A stretch of 64,000 bases of DNA from Actinomadura graeca. Lineage in GTDB: Bacteria > Actinomycetota > Actinomycetes > Streptosporangiales > Streptosporangiaceae. This document shows, in pieces, positions 9,741-21,046 of this stretch. The notes beneath the pieces are model-generated. The model saw only the letters and a list, made by a program, of their open reading frames with translations, was not told the DNA's origin and searched no databases. Numbering within the stretch: the first letter of the stretch is position 1; each line of letters starts with the position of its first letter. Location: contig NZ_CP059572.1 in the NCBI RefSeq assembly GCF_019175365.1, positions 8,657,501-8,721,500 of the forward strand, given 5' to 3'. Position numbers and translations under genes: made by a program.

Positions 9741-11219
9741 TCAGGACGGGCAGCTGGCTTCCAGCGACACCGGCTTGGTCTGCGGGGAGCGGGACGCGGA
9801 CGCGCCCGGGCTCGGCGTGCTGTGCGCGTTGCTGCGCCCGCCGGTGGGGGAGGACGACGGCGACGGGCTCGCCGTCTCGCCGCCGGTGCCGGTCGCCTTG
9901 TCGGCCAGCCTGCGGATCAGGTCGAAGTCCGGGTTGGCGGTGCTGATCAGCGGCGGGACGAACGGCAGGCTGTTGATCTGCGCGCCGTCCTTGACCTTGT
10001 TCGACAGCTTCATCAGCGCGGGCAGCAGTTCCTGCGGGATGTCGGTCGAGAGGGTCCGCTTCGCGGCCGAGGCGAGCTTGTCGAACTTGGTCAGGACGGT
10101 CTGCGGGTCGGCCTGCCGCGCGATGGCCCGCATCAGGCACTTCTGCCGCCCCATCCGGACGTAGTCGTCGCTGTCGGTGCGGGACCGCCCGTACCAGAGC
10201 GCCTCCTTGCCGCCCAGCCTGCGCCGTCCGGGCTGCAGCACCGCGCCCTCCAGGCCGTACGGGATCGGCTGGGTGATCGAGACGGTGACGCCGCCCATGG
10301 CGTCGATGATGTCGGCGAACCCGAACATGTCGACCAGGATGTAGTAGTCGACGCGGATGCCGAGGATCCCGGCGATCGTGGCCTTCAGGAGTTCGGGGCC
10401 GCGGTGGTCCTTGGCGACGCCGGGGACGATGTCGGGGTGCTCCTCGGCGTACTGGTAGACCTCGTTGAGCAGCCCCGGTGTCGCGGGGCCGTCGCCGGTG
10501 AAGCCGTAGGGGAAGCGGTCGCGGGCCGGGCCGGGCGGGAGCGGGAACCGCTCCAGGTTGCGCGGCAGGCTCAGCAGCACCGTGTCACCGGTCTTGGTGT
10601 CGACGCTGGCGACCGTCATGCTGTCGGTGCGCACGCCCTGCCGGTTCGCGGCGGCGTCGCCGCCGAGCAGCAGCACGTTGACGCGCCGCTCGCCGTTCCA
10701 GGGGTCGGAGGCGTCGATGCGCCGGCCGTTCTCGTTGCCGCTGCGGAAGATGCTGGTCAGCGCGTCCCGGTAGACGTAGGTGCTGTGCGCCGACCACGCC
10801 ATCGGCACGGCGACGGTGAAGCACAGGACGGCGACGGCCGCGCCGCCGAGCGCGCGGGCGCGCACCGGCATCCCGTCGGGACGCAGTACCTGGTAGGAGC
10901 GGATGACGACCACGATCCACACCACGCCGAGCAGCACGAGACCGGCGGAGATCCGCTGCAGCGCGTCGGGCCGGACGGCGAGGTGCACGAGGTCGGAACG
11001 GTACACGGTGAACGCGGTGCCGGTCGCGGCGGCGATCAGCAGGTAGGCCCCGAGCAGCAGGCCCCCGGCCACGCGGCGGCCCGTCACCAGATGGGCGATG
11101 CCCCACACCAGAGCGGACGCGAGCGTCAGCGCCAGCGCGCGCGGGAGGCCCCCCGCCTCGCCGGCGGGCCGGTCGGCGTCCTCCGTGGCGGTGCGCCGGC
11201 CCGCTGATCGACTCGACAT
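9741..11219 (-). CDS. LytR-CpsA-Psr (LCP) family cell-wall glycopolymer ligase
   Basis: A 492-residue protein: cytoplasmic tail, four hydrophobic helices (about 27-45, 50-70, 90-108, 122-142), then an extracellular LCP domain from about 178 (VNVLLLGGDAA, RTDSMTVASVDTKTGD, LLSLPRNLERFPLP, GPELLKATIAGILGIRVDYY, MGGV, LGGKEALWYGRSRTDSDDY), and a Ser/Pro-rich C-terminal tail. LCP enzymes attach teichoic-acid-like or arabinogalactan polymers to peptidoglycan; the conserved Asp and Arg residues that bind pyrophosphate lipids are present. The ATG at 11219 has GGAG upstream; the frame is open further 5' but without a site. A broken paralogue lies just upstream. Confidence 0.9.
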   Translation of the reverse strand: MSSRSAGRRTATEDADRPAGEAGGLPRALALTLASALVWGIAHLVTGRRVAGGLLLGAYLLIAAATGTAFTVYRSDLVHLAVRPDALQRISAGLVLLGVVWIVVVIRSYQVLRPDGMPVRARALGGAAVAVLCFTVAVPMAWSAHSTYVYRDALTSIFRSGNENGRRIDASDPWNGERRVNVLLLGGDAAANRQGVRTDSMTVASVDTKTGDTVLLSLPRNLERFPLPPGPARDRFPYGFTGDGPATPGLLNEVYQYAEEHPDIVPGVAKDHRGPELLKATIAGILGIRVDYYILVDMFGFADIIDAMGGVTVSITQPIPYGLEGAVLQPGRRRLGGKEALWYGRSRTDSDDYVRMGRQKCLMRAIARQADPQTVLTKFDKLASAAKRTLSTDIPQELLPALMKLSNKVKDGAQINSLPFVPPLISTANPDFDLIRRLADKATGTGGETASPSPSSSPTGGRSNAHSTPSPGASASRSPQTKPVSLEASCPS

Positions 11220-11331
11220 GTACGCTCCGATTCCCCGCCCGCGCGAACTCATCCACCGGCTCAACATTATGGACGCGCGAAACCGGGCGAAGGTTGCGTG
11301 GAAGTCGACCGAATGCGAGCTTTTCACTCTC

Positions 11332-12149
11332 TCATGTGCAGCTTCTTCCCAGAATATGCAATCCCGGCACCCGGGGTGACGGCGACCCCGCCTCCCGGAC
11401 GGCGTGTCCTGCCAGCCGCCTGATGCGCGGAAAGTCCGGCCGTCGGGGCGCGATCACCGGGGGGACGAACGGCAGGCTGGTCACCTGGGCGCCTCTCACC
11501 CGCCCGGCCAGGCCCACCAGCGGCGGAAGCAGCCCCCGGGGCACGTCGGAGCCGACCGAGTCCTTGAACACGCGGGTGAGCCGCTCGAAGCCACGGAGGA
11601 CCGTCACTGGCCCGGACTGCCGGGCCAGTGCCCACAGCAGGCATTTCTGCCGTCTCATCCGGTCGTAGTCGCTGCCGCTCGTGCGGGACCGGCCGTACCA
11701 GAGCGCCTCCCGGCCGCCGAGCTGGCGGCGGCCCGGCCCGATCACGCCGCCGGGGACCTGCCGTCTGGGCGCCGGGACGGGCGTCCCGACACAGATCCGC
11801 ACCCCGCCCACCGCGTCGACGAGCTTCCGGAAGCTCCGCATGTCGACCATCACGTAGTACGGACCAGGGCCCCCGAGGATATGGCCGACCGTCCGTTTCA
11901 GCAGTTCGGCACCCCGGTCAGGGGGGCGCGCGCCATCCGCCAGCAGGTCGTGATGGGCGAGCCCGTACTGGTAGACGGTTTCAGCAGCGCGTCGGAGGGG
12001 ATCGGCACCGGTCCCCGCCCCGACCACACCGGCACGTGCTGGAGGTTGCGCGGCAGGCCCAGCAGCAGGAGCGTTCTGCCCGTCCAGGTCTCTATGCTGG
12101 CCAGGGTCAGGCTGTCGGTGCCGCGTGCAAGGCCGGTGCCCTGGCAAGG
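11332..12149 (-). pseudogene. Truncated and frameshifted LCP-family gene remnant
   Basis: Clear homology to the neighbouring intact LCP gene but split in two frames. The first segment, directly behind the guaB1 stop and in the guaB1 frame, reads RGTDSLTLASIETWTGR, then LLLLGLPRNLQHVPVW. Near 11976-11982 the reading must shift to continue as TVYQYGLAHHDLL, GAELLKRTVGHILGGPGPYYVMVDM, VGGVRI, LGGREALWYGRSRTSGSDY to a stop at 11332. The whole membrane part and the first third of the LCP domain are missing, with guaB1 ending exactly where the fragment begins, as if a deletion joined them. It cannot make a working ligase. Confidence 0.85.
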
Positions 12150-14293
<2,144 letters not shown>

Positions 14294-15205
14294 GTGCTGG
14301 ATGCGGTCGACGCCGTGCTCGTCCGCGAGCTCCAGCGGGATGGCAGGGCGACGTTCCAGGCGCTCGCCGACCGCGTCGGGCTTTCCCGCACGGCCGTGCG
14401 GGCACGGGTGCAGAACCTTCTCGAGACCGAGGTCGTCCGCGTCGTCGGCATCGTGCACGCCGCCGTCGTCGGCGCGGAGGCGATCGGGCACGTCTCGGTC
14501 ACCGTGGACGGTTCGGCCCGGGAGGTCGCGGCGGCCGTCGCCGCGCATCCGGCCGTCAGCTTCACCGCGCTGACCGCGGGCCCGTACGACCTGGTCGCGC
14601 AGGTGCGCACCCGCGACGACCCGGCCCTCGCCGCCGAGGTGGACCACATCAGGTCCATCGAGGGCGTGCGGTCGGCGGAGGTGTTCCGTTCGGTCTCCAC
14701 CGTGCGCGACACGCACGCGGTGGTTCGGGAGCTCGGCGAGGTCACCCTCGACGACATCGACTGGCGGCTCCTCCAGGAGTTGCAGCGGGACGGCCGCGCG
14801 CCCTACACCCGGCTCGCGCACATCATCGGGCTGTCGCAGGCGGCCACCCGGGCCCGGGTGGTCCGGCTGATGCGCACCGGCGTCATCCAGGTCACCGGTC
14901 TCGCCGATCCGCTGGCGCTCGGCGCCGCCGAGCTCGGCGGCTTCGGCCTGGTGGTGACGGGCGGGCTGCGCAAGGTCGCCGAGGAGGTGGCCGCGCAGGA
15001 AGGCGTCCGCTACCTGGCGACCGGCTTCGGCCGGTACGACATCGTCGGGCAGGCCGAGGCGGCGTCCCGCGCGGAGCTGGTCGCGGTGCTGGACGCCATC
15101 CGCGCCGTGCCCGGTGTGACGGTGCGGGAGTCCTGGCACCACCTCGACGTGGTGAAGGAGTCCTACGCCGTGGAACTCCCCGAAAGGCCCCTGCACGGAG
15201 CATGA
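14294..15205 (+). CDS. Duplicated Lrp/AsnC-family transcriptional regulator
   Basis: A 303-residue protein made of two Lrp/AsnC units in tandem. Unit 1: winged helix at about 1-60 (LVRELQRDGRATFQALADRVGLSRTAVRARVQ) and ligand-type domain to about 140. Unit 2: DDIDWRLLQELQRDGRAPYTRLAHIIGLSQAATRARVVRL from about 155 and a second RAM-like domain to the end. The GTG at 14294 is preferred over the ATG at 14276 because a perfect GAGGAGG (14281-14287) lies 6 bases before it and would be inside the longer version. A single polypeptide would mimic a dimer, as known for double Lrp proteins in actinobacteria. Effector unknown; amino acids are usual for the family. Confidence 0.88.
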   Translation: MLDAVDAVLVRELQRDGRATFQALADRVGLSRTAVRARVQNLLETEVVRVVGIVHAAVVGAEAIGHVSVTVDGSAREVAAAVAAHPAVSFTALTAGPYDLVAQVRTRDDPALAAEVDHIRSIEGVRSAEVFRSVSTVRDTHAVVRELGEVTLDDIDWRLLQELQRDGRAPYTRLAHIIGLSQAATRARVVRLMRTGVIQVTGLADPLALGAAELGGFGLVVTGGLRKVAEEVAAQEGVRYLATGFGRYDIVGQAEAASRAELVAVLDAIRAVPGVTVRESWHHLDVVKESYAVELPERPLHGA

Positions 15206-15213
15206 GAGGGCAT

Positions 15214-15241
15214 CCCGGCCACGGTGCACGCCGTGGCCGGG
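15214..15241 (+). terminator. Hairpin between convergent lrp-like and antiporter genes
   Basis: Perfect 11-bp stem CCCGGCCACGG (15214-15224) / CCGTGGCCGGG (15231-15241) with a 6-base loop, 8 bases after the regulator stop. No T-run, as is common for actinobacterial terminators. Confidence 0.7.
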
Positions 15242-15327
15242 GCAGCGGTCCGACCCCGGCGGCCCGCCATGTCGTCCTGCCCTCCGGAGCGCCGATGGCA
15301 CGAGGGCCCGCCTCGGCGTGCCCGGGG

Positions 15328-16926
15328 TCACGAGCGCCGGAGGGCGACCTCCTCCAGGTCCAGCTCGTGCAGGACGCGGTCCAGGACCTCGTCGTCGATG
15401 CGCCGCTCGTCCCGCATGCGGATGAACACCCGCCGCTCCGCCGCCAGCATCTCCCGCCGCAGCCGCCGGTACGTCGCCGTCGGCACCTCCTCGCCGGCCG
15501 GGCCCGTGCCGCCGCCGAGCCGCTCCCATGCCCGCAGCTGCCGGTGCTCGGCGAGCTGCCGCAGCCGGTCGACGACCGCCGCGTCCAGCTCCTCCTCGGC
15601 GGTCAGCTCCTCCAGCCGCTCCAGCGCGGCCCTGGCGGCGGCGTGCTGCGCGCCCGCCTCGGCGACGGTGTCGGCGTAGCGTTCCCGCGCGCTGCCGACG
15701 CCCAGCGCGCGGATCAGCGCCGGGAACGTCAGGCCCTGCACCAGCAGCGTCGCGAGGACGGTCGTGAACGTCAGGAACAGGATGAGGTCACGGCCGGGGA
15801 ACGGCTCCCCGTCGGAGGTCACGAACGGGATCGCGAACGCCGCCGCCAGCGACACCACCCCGCGCATCCCCGCCCACGACACCACGACGCGCCCGCGCCA
15901 CCCGACGTCCTCCTCCCGCTCCCGCACCCGCCGCGACAGCCGGCGCGGGATGGCGGACGCGGGGAACACCCACACGAACCGCGCGGCGACGGTCACCGCG
16001 AACACCGCGACCGCCCAGCCCGCGAGCTCCGCAGGGGCGTACCCGGACAGGCCGTCGATCACCGGTGGCAGCTGCAACCCGATCAGCAGGAACACCACCG
16101 TCTCCAGGACGAAGACCATGACCTTCCAGAACGAGTGCCCGATCAGCCGCGTCACCGCCGGCGACTCGGTGAACCGGTGGCCGAGGTACAGGCCGGCGAC
16201 CACCACCGCTATCACCCCGGACGCGTGCACGGTCTCCGCGATGAGGTAGGCGGCGAACGGCGCCGCGAGCGCCACCCCGTTCTCCACGAGCGGGTCGTCC
16301 AGCCGGGTGCGCAGCCAGTGCAGCGGCGGGCCGATCAGCAGTCCCACCGCCGCCCCGGCGACGGCCGCGAACAGGAACCGCAGGACCCCGTCGGTGAGGG
16401 TGAACCCGGCGCCCGTCGCCGCGATGACCGCCACCCGGAACGCCGTGAGCGCCGTCGCGTCGTTGAACAGGCTCTCCCCGACCAGCACGGTCACCGTCCG
16501 GCGCGGCAGCCCGAGCCGCTGCGCGACGCTCACCGCCGCGACCGCGTCCGGCGGCGCCACGATCGCGCCGAGCGCGAACGCCGCCGGCAGCGGCAGCCCC
16601 GGCACCAGCGCCGACGCCGTGTACCCGACGGCGAACGTGGTGAACAGCACCAGTCCCACCGACAGCAGCGAGATCGACCGGACGTTCTCGCGCAGGTTGT
16701 AGAACGAGCTCTGCCACGCCGCGGAGAACAGCAGCGGCGGCAGGAACACGTACAGCACGAACTCGGGGTCCAGCTCGAACTCGGGGACGCCCGGGACGAA
16801 CGAGAACAGCAGGCCGGCGATCACCAGGACCAGGGGCGCCGACAGCCCGAGCCGCCGGGCCGCGGCGGCGACCGCCAGGGCGCTGACCGGCACGGCGAGC
16901 AGCCAGAGGGCGTGCGTTGTCTCCAC
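15328..16926 (-). CDS. CPA1-type Na+/H+ antiporter (first of two)
   Basis: A 532-residue protein with about 12 membrane helices over residues 5-410, including the CPA1 ion-site region ALGAIVAPPDAVAAVSV and LVGESLFNDATALTAF, and the later FWKVMVFVLETVVFLLIGLQL and WAGMRGVVSLAAAFAIP motifs. A hydrophilic C-terminal tail of about 120 residues is rich in Glu, Arg and Leu and probably alpha-helical or coiled, as in NhaP/NHE relatives. It exchanges Na+ (or K+) for H+ across the membrane. The GTG start lacks a strong ribosome site. The Pro-Pro-Asp in place of Thr-Asp-Pro at the first motif is a mild variation compared with the second antiporter in this window. Confidence 0.9.
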   Translation of the reverse strand: METTHALWLLAVPVSALAVAAAARRLGLSAPLVLVIAGLLFSFVPGVPEFELDPEFVLYVFLPPLLFSAAWQSSFYNLRENVRSISLLSVGLVLFTTFAVGYTASALVPGLPLPAAFALGAIVAPPDAVAAVSVAQRLGLPRRTVTVLVGESLFNDATALTAFRVAVIAATGAGFTLTDGVLRFLFAAVAGAAVGLLIGPPLHWLRTRLDDPLVENGVALAAPFAAYLIAETVHASGVIAVVVAGLYLGHRFTESPAVTRLIGHSFWKVMVFVLETVVFLLIGLQLPPVIDGLSGYAPAELAGWAVAVFAVTVAARFVWVFPASAIPRRLSRRVREREEDVGWRGRVVVSWAGMRGVVSLAAAFAIPFVTSDGEPFPGRDLILFLTFTTVLATLLVQGLTFPALIRALGVGSARERYADTVAEAGAQHAAARAALERLEELTAEEELDAAVVDRLRQLAEHRQLRAWERLGGGTGPAGEEVPTATYRRLRREMLAAERRVFIRMRDERRIDDEVLDRVLHELDLEEVALRRS

Positions 16927-16974
16927 CCGCCCGATGATTCCAGCATCCGTGCCCCGCCGGTCACGGCGGGCGGG

Positions 16975-17850
16975 TCAGTGGTGCTCGCGGGCGGTCTCCT
17001 TGGCGAAGGCCAGGAAGTCGCGGGCGGCGGGCGGCAGCTGCCGGTGCGCGTGGACGATGCCGATCATCCGCGTGATCGGCGGCATGAACGAGCGGACGAC
17101 CACGCCCTCGGTGTCGTCCAGCTGGTTGCGATACCACAGCAGCGAGCCCATCCCGGCGCGCACCCAGCCCAGCCAGGACCCGCGCTCGTCGGACTCGACC
17201 GCGGCCACGGGCGTCGCGCCGATCCGCCGGAGCATCCCGTCGATCTCGGCGCGGCGGGCGCTGCCCCGCGCGGGCAGCACGAGCCGCATGCCGTCCAGCG
17301 CCGCCGGCGGCACCGGCTCGCGCACCCTCAGCGCGGGCGGCGAGATCAGCACGACCTCGCGTTGCTCGAACGGGTGCGCCGCCATGTCGCCGGGCACCGG
17401 CAGGTCGGCGAGCGCCAGGTCGGCGCGGCCGGCGCGGACCGCCGCCGCGACCTGGTCGCGGTCCTCGCAGCGCACCACCCGGATCCGGACGGCGGGCTGG
17501 TCGCGGGCGAAGCGGGGGATGAGCCGGCCGGTCAGCTCGGGCTCCAGGGACGAGGTGGTGGCGATGCGCAGCTCCGCGCCCGGACGGCCGTTGGCGCGCG
17601 CGACCGACAGGCCCTCGATCGCGTCGACGGCCTCCAGCGCGACGCGCGCCTGCTGGACGACCTGCTCACCGACGGGGGTCAGCACGACACCGCGCCCCGA
17701 ACGCGCGAACAGTTCGACGCCGAGTTCGCGCTCCAGCTCGCGGACGGCCCGCGACAACGCGGGCTGGGCGACATAGAGAGCCTGGGCCGCCGACGTCATC
17801 GTGCCGTGGTCGGCGGTCGCCACGACGTAGCGCAGCTGCCGCAGATTCAT
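16975..17850 (-). CDS. LysR-family transcriptional regulator
   Basis: A 291-residue LysR regulator: N-terminal winged helix at 1-60 (MNLRQLRYVVATADHGTMTSAAQALYVAQPALSRAVRELERELGVELF) and a type 2 periplasmic-binding-like effector domain from about 90 (ELRIATTSSLEPELTGRLIP). The ATG at 17850 gives the exact family N-terminus; the frame extends upstream without homology. It lies downstream of the MFS gene (76 bases) on the same strand. Effector unknown. Confidence 0.92.
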   Translation of the reverse strand: MNLRQLRYVVATADHGTMTSAAQALYVAQPALSRAVRELERELGVELFARSGRGVVLTPVGEQVVQQARVALEAVDAIEGLSVARANGRPGAELRIATTSSLEPELTGRLIPRFARDQPAVRIRVVRCEDRDQVAAAVRAGRADLALADLPVPGDMAAHPFEQREVVLISPPALRVREPVPPAALDGMRLVLPARGSARRAEIDGMLRRIGATPVAAVESDERGSWLGWVRAGMGSLLWYRNQLDDTEGVVVRSFMPPITRMIGIVHAHRQLPPAARDFLAFAKETAREHH

Positions 17851-17926
17851 GTCCCGACCGTATGCCAAGGCGCCGATCCGGTCCTGGACATAGCCGGATT
17901 CGGACCCAAGATTCGCGCTCGGCCCG

Positions 17927-19476
17927 TTACTGGGCGTCCTTCCCCGCGGCGGGGACGGTCTCCGCTTCGGGTTGCAGCTGGGGTGCCCCGACACCGCACT
18001 GGCTCCTGCACTGCGGCTCGCGGTGCTCCCCGGAGGGGCCCCGCAGCGCGTCGTCACCGACGGTGAGGAAGCTCAGGACGGCCCCGGCGGCCAGCAGTGC
18101 CGCGCAGACCGTCATCGCCAGCCGGAACCCGTCGGAGAACGCGGCGGGATCGTTGTAGGCGTCGCCGGTGAGCCCGACGAGCGGCGGGATCGCGGCCACC
18201 GCCAGGAGCCCCGCGGCCCGCGCCACCGCGTTGTTGACCCCGCTGGCGACACCGGCGTGCCGCTCGTCGGCGGTGGCGAGGACGGTCGCGGTCAGCGGCG
18301 CGACCACCGCCGACAGCCCCAGCCCGAACACGATCACGGCGGGCAGCACGCCGGTGACGTAGGAGGTGCCCTCGCCGATCCGCCCGACGAGCAGCATCCC
18401 CGTGGCGGCGACGACCAGCCCGAGGGTCATCGGCAGCCGCGGCCCGATCTTCTGCGCGAGGGCGCCCGCCCGTGCCGACAGCAGCAGCATCAGCACCGTC
18501 ACGGGCAGCAGCGCCGTCCCCGCCGCGACCGGCGAGAACCCCCCGACCACCTGGAGGTTGAGCACGAACAGGAAGAACAGCACGCCCATCCCGCCGTACA
18601 CGACGAACGTGACGACGTTGACGGCGGAGAACTGCCGGGAGGCGAACACCTCCAGCGGCAGCATCGGACGTGGCGCCTCGCCGCGCGGCCGCCGGCCCGG
18701 CAGGTGACGGCCCCGCCCCCTGGCCCGCTCGACCAGCACGAACACCACGGCGGCCGCGACGCCCGCGGCGCCCGCCGCCACGATGACCGCCGGCGCGGCG
18801 CCACCGCCGGGGGCCTCGGTGAGCGCGTACGTCGTCCCGGCCAGGGCCAGCGCGGCCAGCGCCGCGCCCAGCACGTCGAAGCGGCCCCGGGCGCCGGGGT
18901 CGACGCTCTCGGGGACGTGCCGCACCGCCACCAGCACCACGACGGCCGCGAGCGGGACGTTCAGCAGGAACACCCACCGCCAGCCCGCCGCCTCCACCAG
19001 CCAGCCCCCGCGAACGGCCCGACCGCCCCCGCGACGCCGCCGAGGCCCGACCAGGCGCCGACGGCGCGGGGTCGGTCGTCGGAGACGAACGACGCCTGGA
19101 TGATCGCCAGTGAGCCCGGCGTGAGCAGCGCCCCGCCGACGCCCTGCAGCGCCCGCGACACCACCAGCATCCCGACGTCCTGCGCCGCGCCGCACAGCAC
19201 CGAGGCCACCGCGAACCACACCACGCCGATGAGGAAGATCCGGCGCCGCCCGTACCGGTCGCCCAGCGACCCGCCCAGCAGGATGAACCCGGCGAGGGTC
19301 AGCGTGTAGGCGTTCACCGTCCACTGCAGCCCGGCCATGTCGGCGCCCAGGTCGCGCGCCAGCTTCGGCAGCGCGACGTTCACCACGGTGGCGTCGAGCA
19401 TGGCCACGCTCGACCCGAGCACCGTCGCCAGCAGGATCCAGCGCCCCGGTCCCGTGCCGAGCCGGACGTCCGGCAT
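17927..19476 (-). pseudogene. DHA2-type (EmrB/QacA) MFS exporter with a one-base frameshift
   Basis: Two overlapping frames together make a full 14-helix drug:H+ antiporter. Frame one starts MPDVRLGTGPGRWILLATVLGSSVAMLDATVVNVALP, includes GDRYGRRRIFLIG, and runs to GAVGPFAG. Frame two resumes GGWLVEAAGWRWVFLLNVP and continues through the C-terminal half to the stop at 17927. The join falls in a run of five C (five G on the coding strand) at 19005-19009; six would restore GPFAGGWLVEAAGWRW. It is a real disruption, a programmed or phase-variable tract, or an assembly error. The ATG overlaps the upstream zinc-finger gene stop by one base. Confidence 0.85.
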
Positions 19477-19739
19477 CAGACGATCAGTTCGTCCACGAAG
19501 CACCACCGCCAGTCCTCGCCCGGTTCGAACGACCGGACGATCGGGTGCCCCTCCTTCCCGAAGTGCCGGCTGGCGTGCCGCTGGGGCGAGGAGTCGCAGC
19601 AGCCCACGTGCCCGCAGCCCAGGCACAGCCGCAGGTGCACCCACCGGGTCCCCTCCGCCAGGCACTCCTCGCATCCCTGCGGGGTGTTCGGCGACGGGTC
19701 CTGCGCCGGGACGGACCGCACATGCTCACAGGTAGCCAT
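19476..19739 (-). CDS. UBP-type zinc finger protein
   Basis: An 87-residue protein with the ZnF-UBP pattern: CEHV near the N-terminus, CEECLAEGTRWVHLRLCLGCGHVGCCDSSPQRHASRHF in the core, then GHPIVRSFEPGEDWRWCFVDE. The Cys and His ligands of three zinc sites are present. In bacteria these are stand-alone domains of unknown function. Translation is likely coupled to the MFS exporter, whose ATG overlaps this stop by one base. The Met at 19739 starts at the family N-terminus. Confidence 0.88.
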   Translation of the reverse strand: MATCEHVRSVPAQDPSPNTPQGCEECLAEGTRWVHLRLCLGCGHVGCCDSSPQRHASRHFGKEGHPIVRSFEPGEDWRWCFVDELIV

Positions 19740-19791
19740 GACAGCATCGTCGCACGCCGGGGACCCCGCGATCACGGACGCCCTGCGCGGG

Positions 19792-20838
19792 TCACCAGTG
19801 GTCGGGCGTGAACGGCTCGTCCTCGGGACGGGCGGACTCCGACAGCAGCCGCAGATCCGACTCGACCATCATCGTCACCAGGCCCTCGAAGGTCACCTCG
19901 GGCTCCCAGCCGAGCTGCTCGCGGGCCTTCTTCGGGTCGGCGCACAGCAGATCCACCTCGGCGGGGCGGGTGTACCGGGCGTCCAGGACGACGTGCTCCT
20001 CCCAGTCCAGGCCCGCCGTGCGGAACGCGAAGTCCACCAGCTCCCGCACCGACTGCGTCTTGCCCGTCCCGATGACGTAGTCCTCGGGCGCGTCCTGGGC
20101 CAGCATGAGCCGCATCGCGCGGGCGTAGTCCCCGGCGTACCCCCAGTCGCGGCGGGCGTCCATGTTCCCGAGCCGCAGCTCGCCCGCCAGGCCCAGCCGG
20201 ATGCGCGCCGCGCCCAGCGACACCTTCCGGGTGACGAACTCCGCGCCGCGCCGCGGCGACTCGTGGTTGAACAGGATCCCGCTGACCGCGAACATCCCGT
20301 AGGACTCGCGGTAGTTCTGCGTGATGTAGTGCCCGTAGCTCTTGGCGACGCCGTACGGGCTGCGCGGGTGGAACGGCGTCTTCTCGTTCTGCGGCGTCTC
20401 CCGGACCATCCCGAACATCTCCGAGGAGGACGCCTGGTAGAAGCGGATCTGCCCGCCGCCGGGAGTGCGGGACGGGCTGATGCCCGACACCACCCGGATC
20501 GCCTCCAGGGTCCGCAGGACGCCCATGCCGGTCACCTCGGCGGTCAGCTCCGCCTGCTGCCATGACATGGGAACGTAGGAGATCGCGCCCAGGTTGTAGA
20601 CCTCGTCCGGCTGCACCCGCTCCACGGCGGAGATCAGGCTGCCCTGGTCCAGCAGGTCCCCGGTGGTGATCTGGACGTCGCCGATGTGCTTGCGCAGCCG
20701 GGAGACGTGGGGATTCGCCTGCCCCCGCACCAGCCCCCACACCTCGTACCCCTGCTCCAGCAGATGCTCGGCCAGGTAGGAGCCGTCCTGCCCTGTGATG
20801 CCGGTGATGAGTGCTCGCCTGGACAGCGGATCCTCCAT
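19792..20838 (-). CDS. gmd: GDP-mannose 4,6-dehydratase
   Basis: A 348-residue extended short-chain dehydrogenase: Rossmann motif GITGQDGSYLAEHLLEQGYEVWGLVR near the N-terminus, the active-site Ser-Ser-Glu (QASSSEMFG), YxxxK (SPYGVAKSYGHY) and the Gmd-specific NHESPRRGAEFVTRKVS. It converts GDP-D-mannose to GDP-4-keto-6-deoxy-D-mannose, precursor of fucose, rhamnose or deoxytalose units of cell-surface glycans. No epimerase/reductase partner lies beside it. Divergent from folP2. Confidence 0.95.
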   Translation of the reverse strand: MEDPLSRRALITGITGQDGSYLAEHLLEQGYEVWGLVRGQANPHVSRLRKHIGDVQITTGDLLDQGSLISAVERVQPDEVYNLGAISYVPMSWQQAELTAEVTGMGVLRTLEAIRVVSGISPSRTPGGGQIRFYQASSSEMFGMVRETPQNEKTPFHPRSPYGVAKSYGHYITQNYRESYGMFAVSGILFNHESPRRGAEFVTRKVSLGAARIRLGLAGELRLGNMDARRDWGYAGDYARAMRLMLAQDAPEDYVIGTGKTQSVRELVDFAFRTAGLDWEEHVVLDARYTRPAEVDLLCADPKKAREQLGWEPEVTFEGLVTMMVESDLRLLSESARPEDEPFTPDHW

Positions 20839-20943
20839 GGCCGAAGGGAACAGACGCCCGGCCGCCGCGGGGGAATTCCCGCGGCGAGCGTGGCTTATGA
20901 GGTTAGCGACCCCCTTGCGATGGTGACGAGGGAGGGCGACGTT

Positions 20944-20967
20944 TGAACCGAATTTGCTTCTGGTTCA
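20944..20967 (+). promoter_or_regulatory. Inverted repeat between gmd and folP2
   Basis: TGAACC (20944-20949) and GGTTCA (20962-20967) form a 6-bp inverted repeat with a 12-base AT-richer spacer in the 208-base region between two divergent genes. Could be an operator; no regulator can be assigned. Confidence 0.3.
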
Positions 20968-21046
20968 CGGCGGCGGCCCGTCCGCGCAGGTGCGGGGGCC
21001 CGTCGCGTGGCGCGGCGGGCCGCCGATGTGCCACGGTGTGGTCACC

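Noticed and set aside
19521..19540. GGTTCGAAC as a tRNA T-loop
   Set aside because: It is part of the zinc-finger gene and cannot be folded into a cloverleaf.
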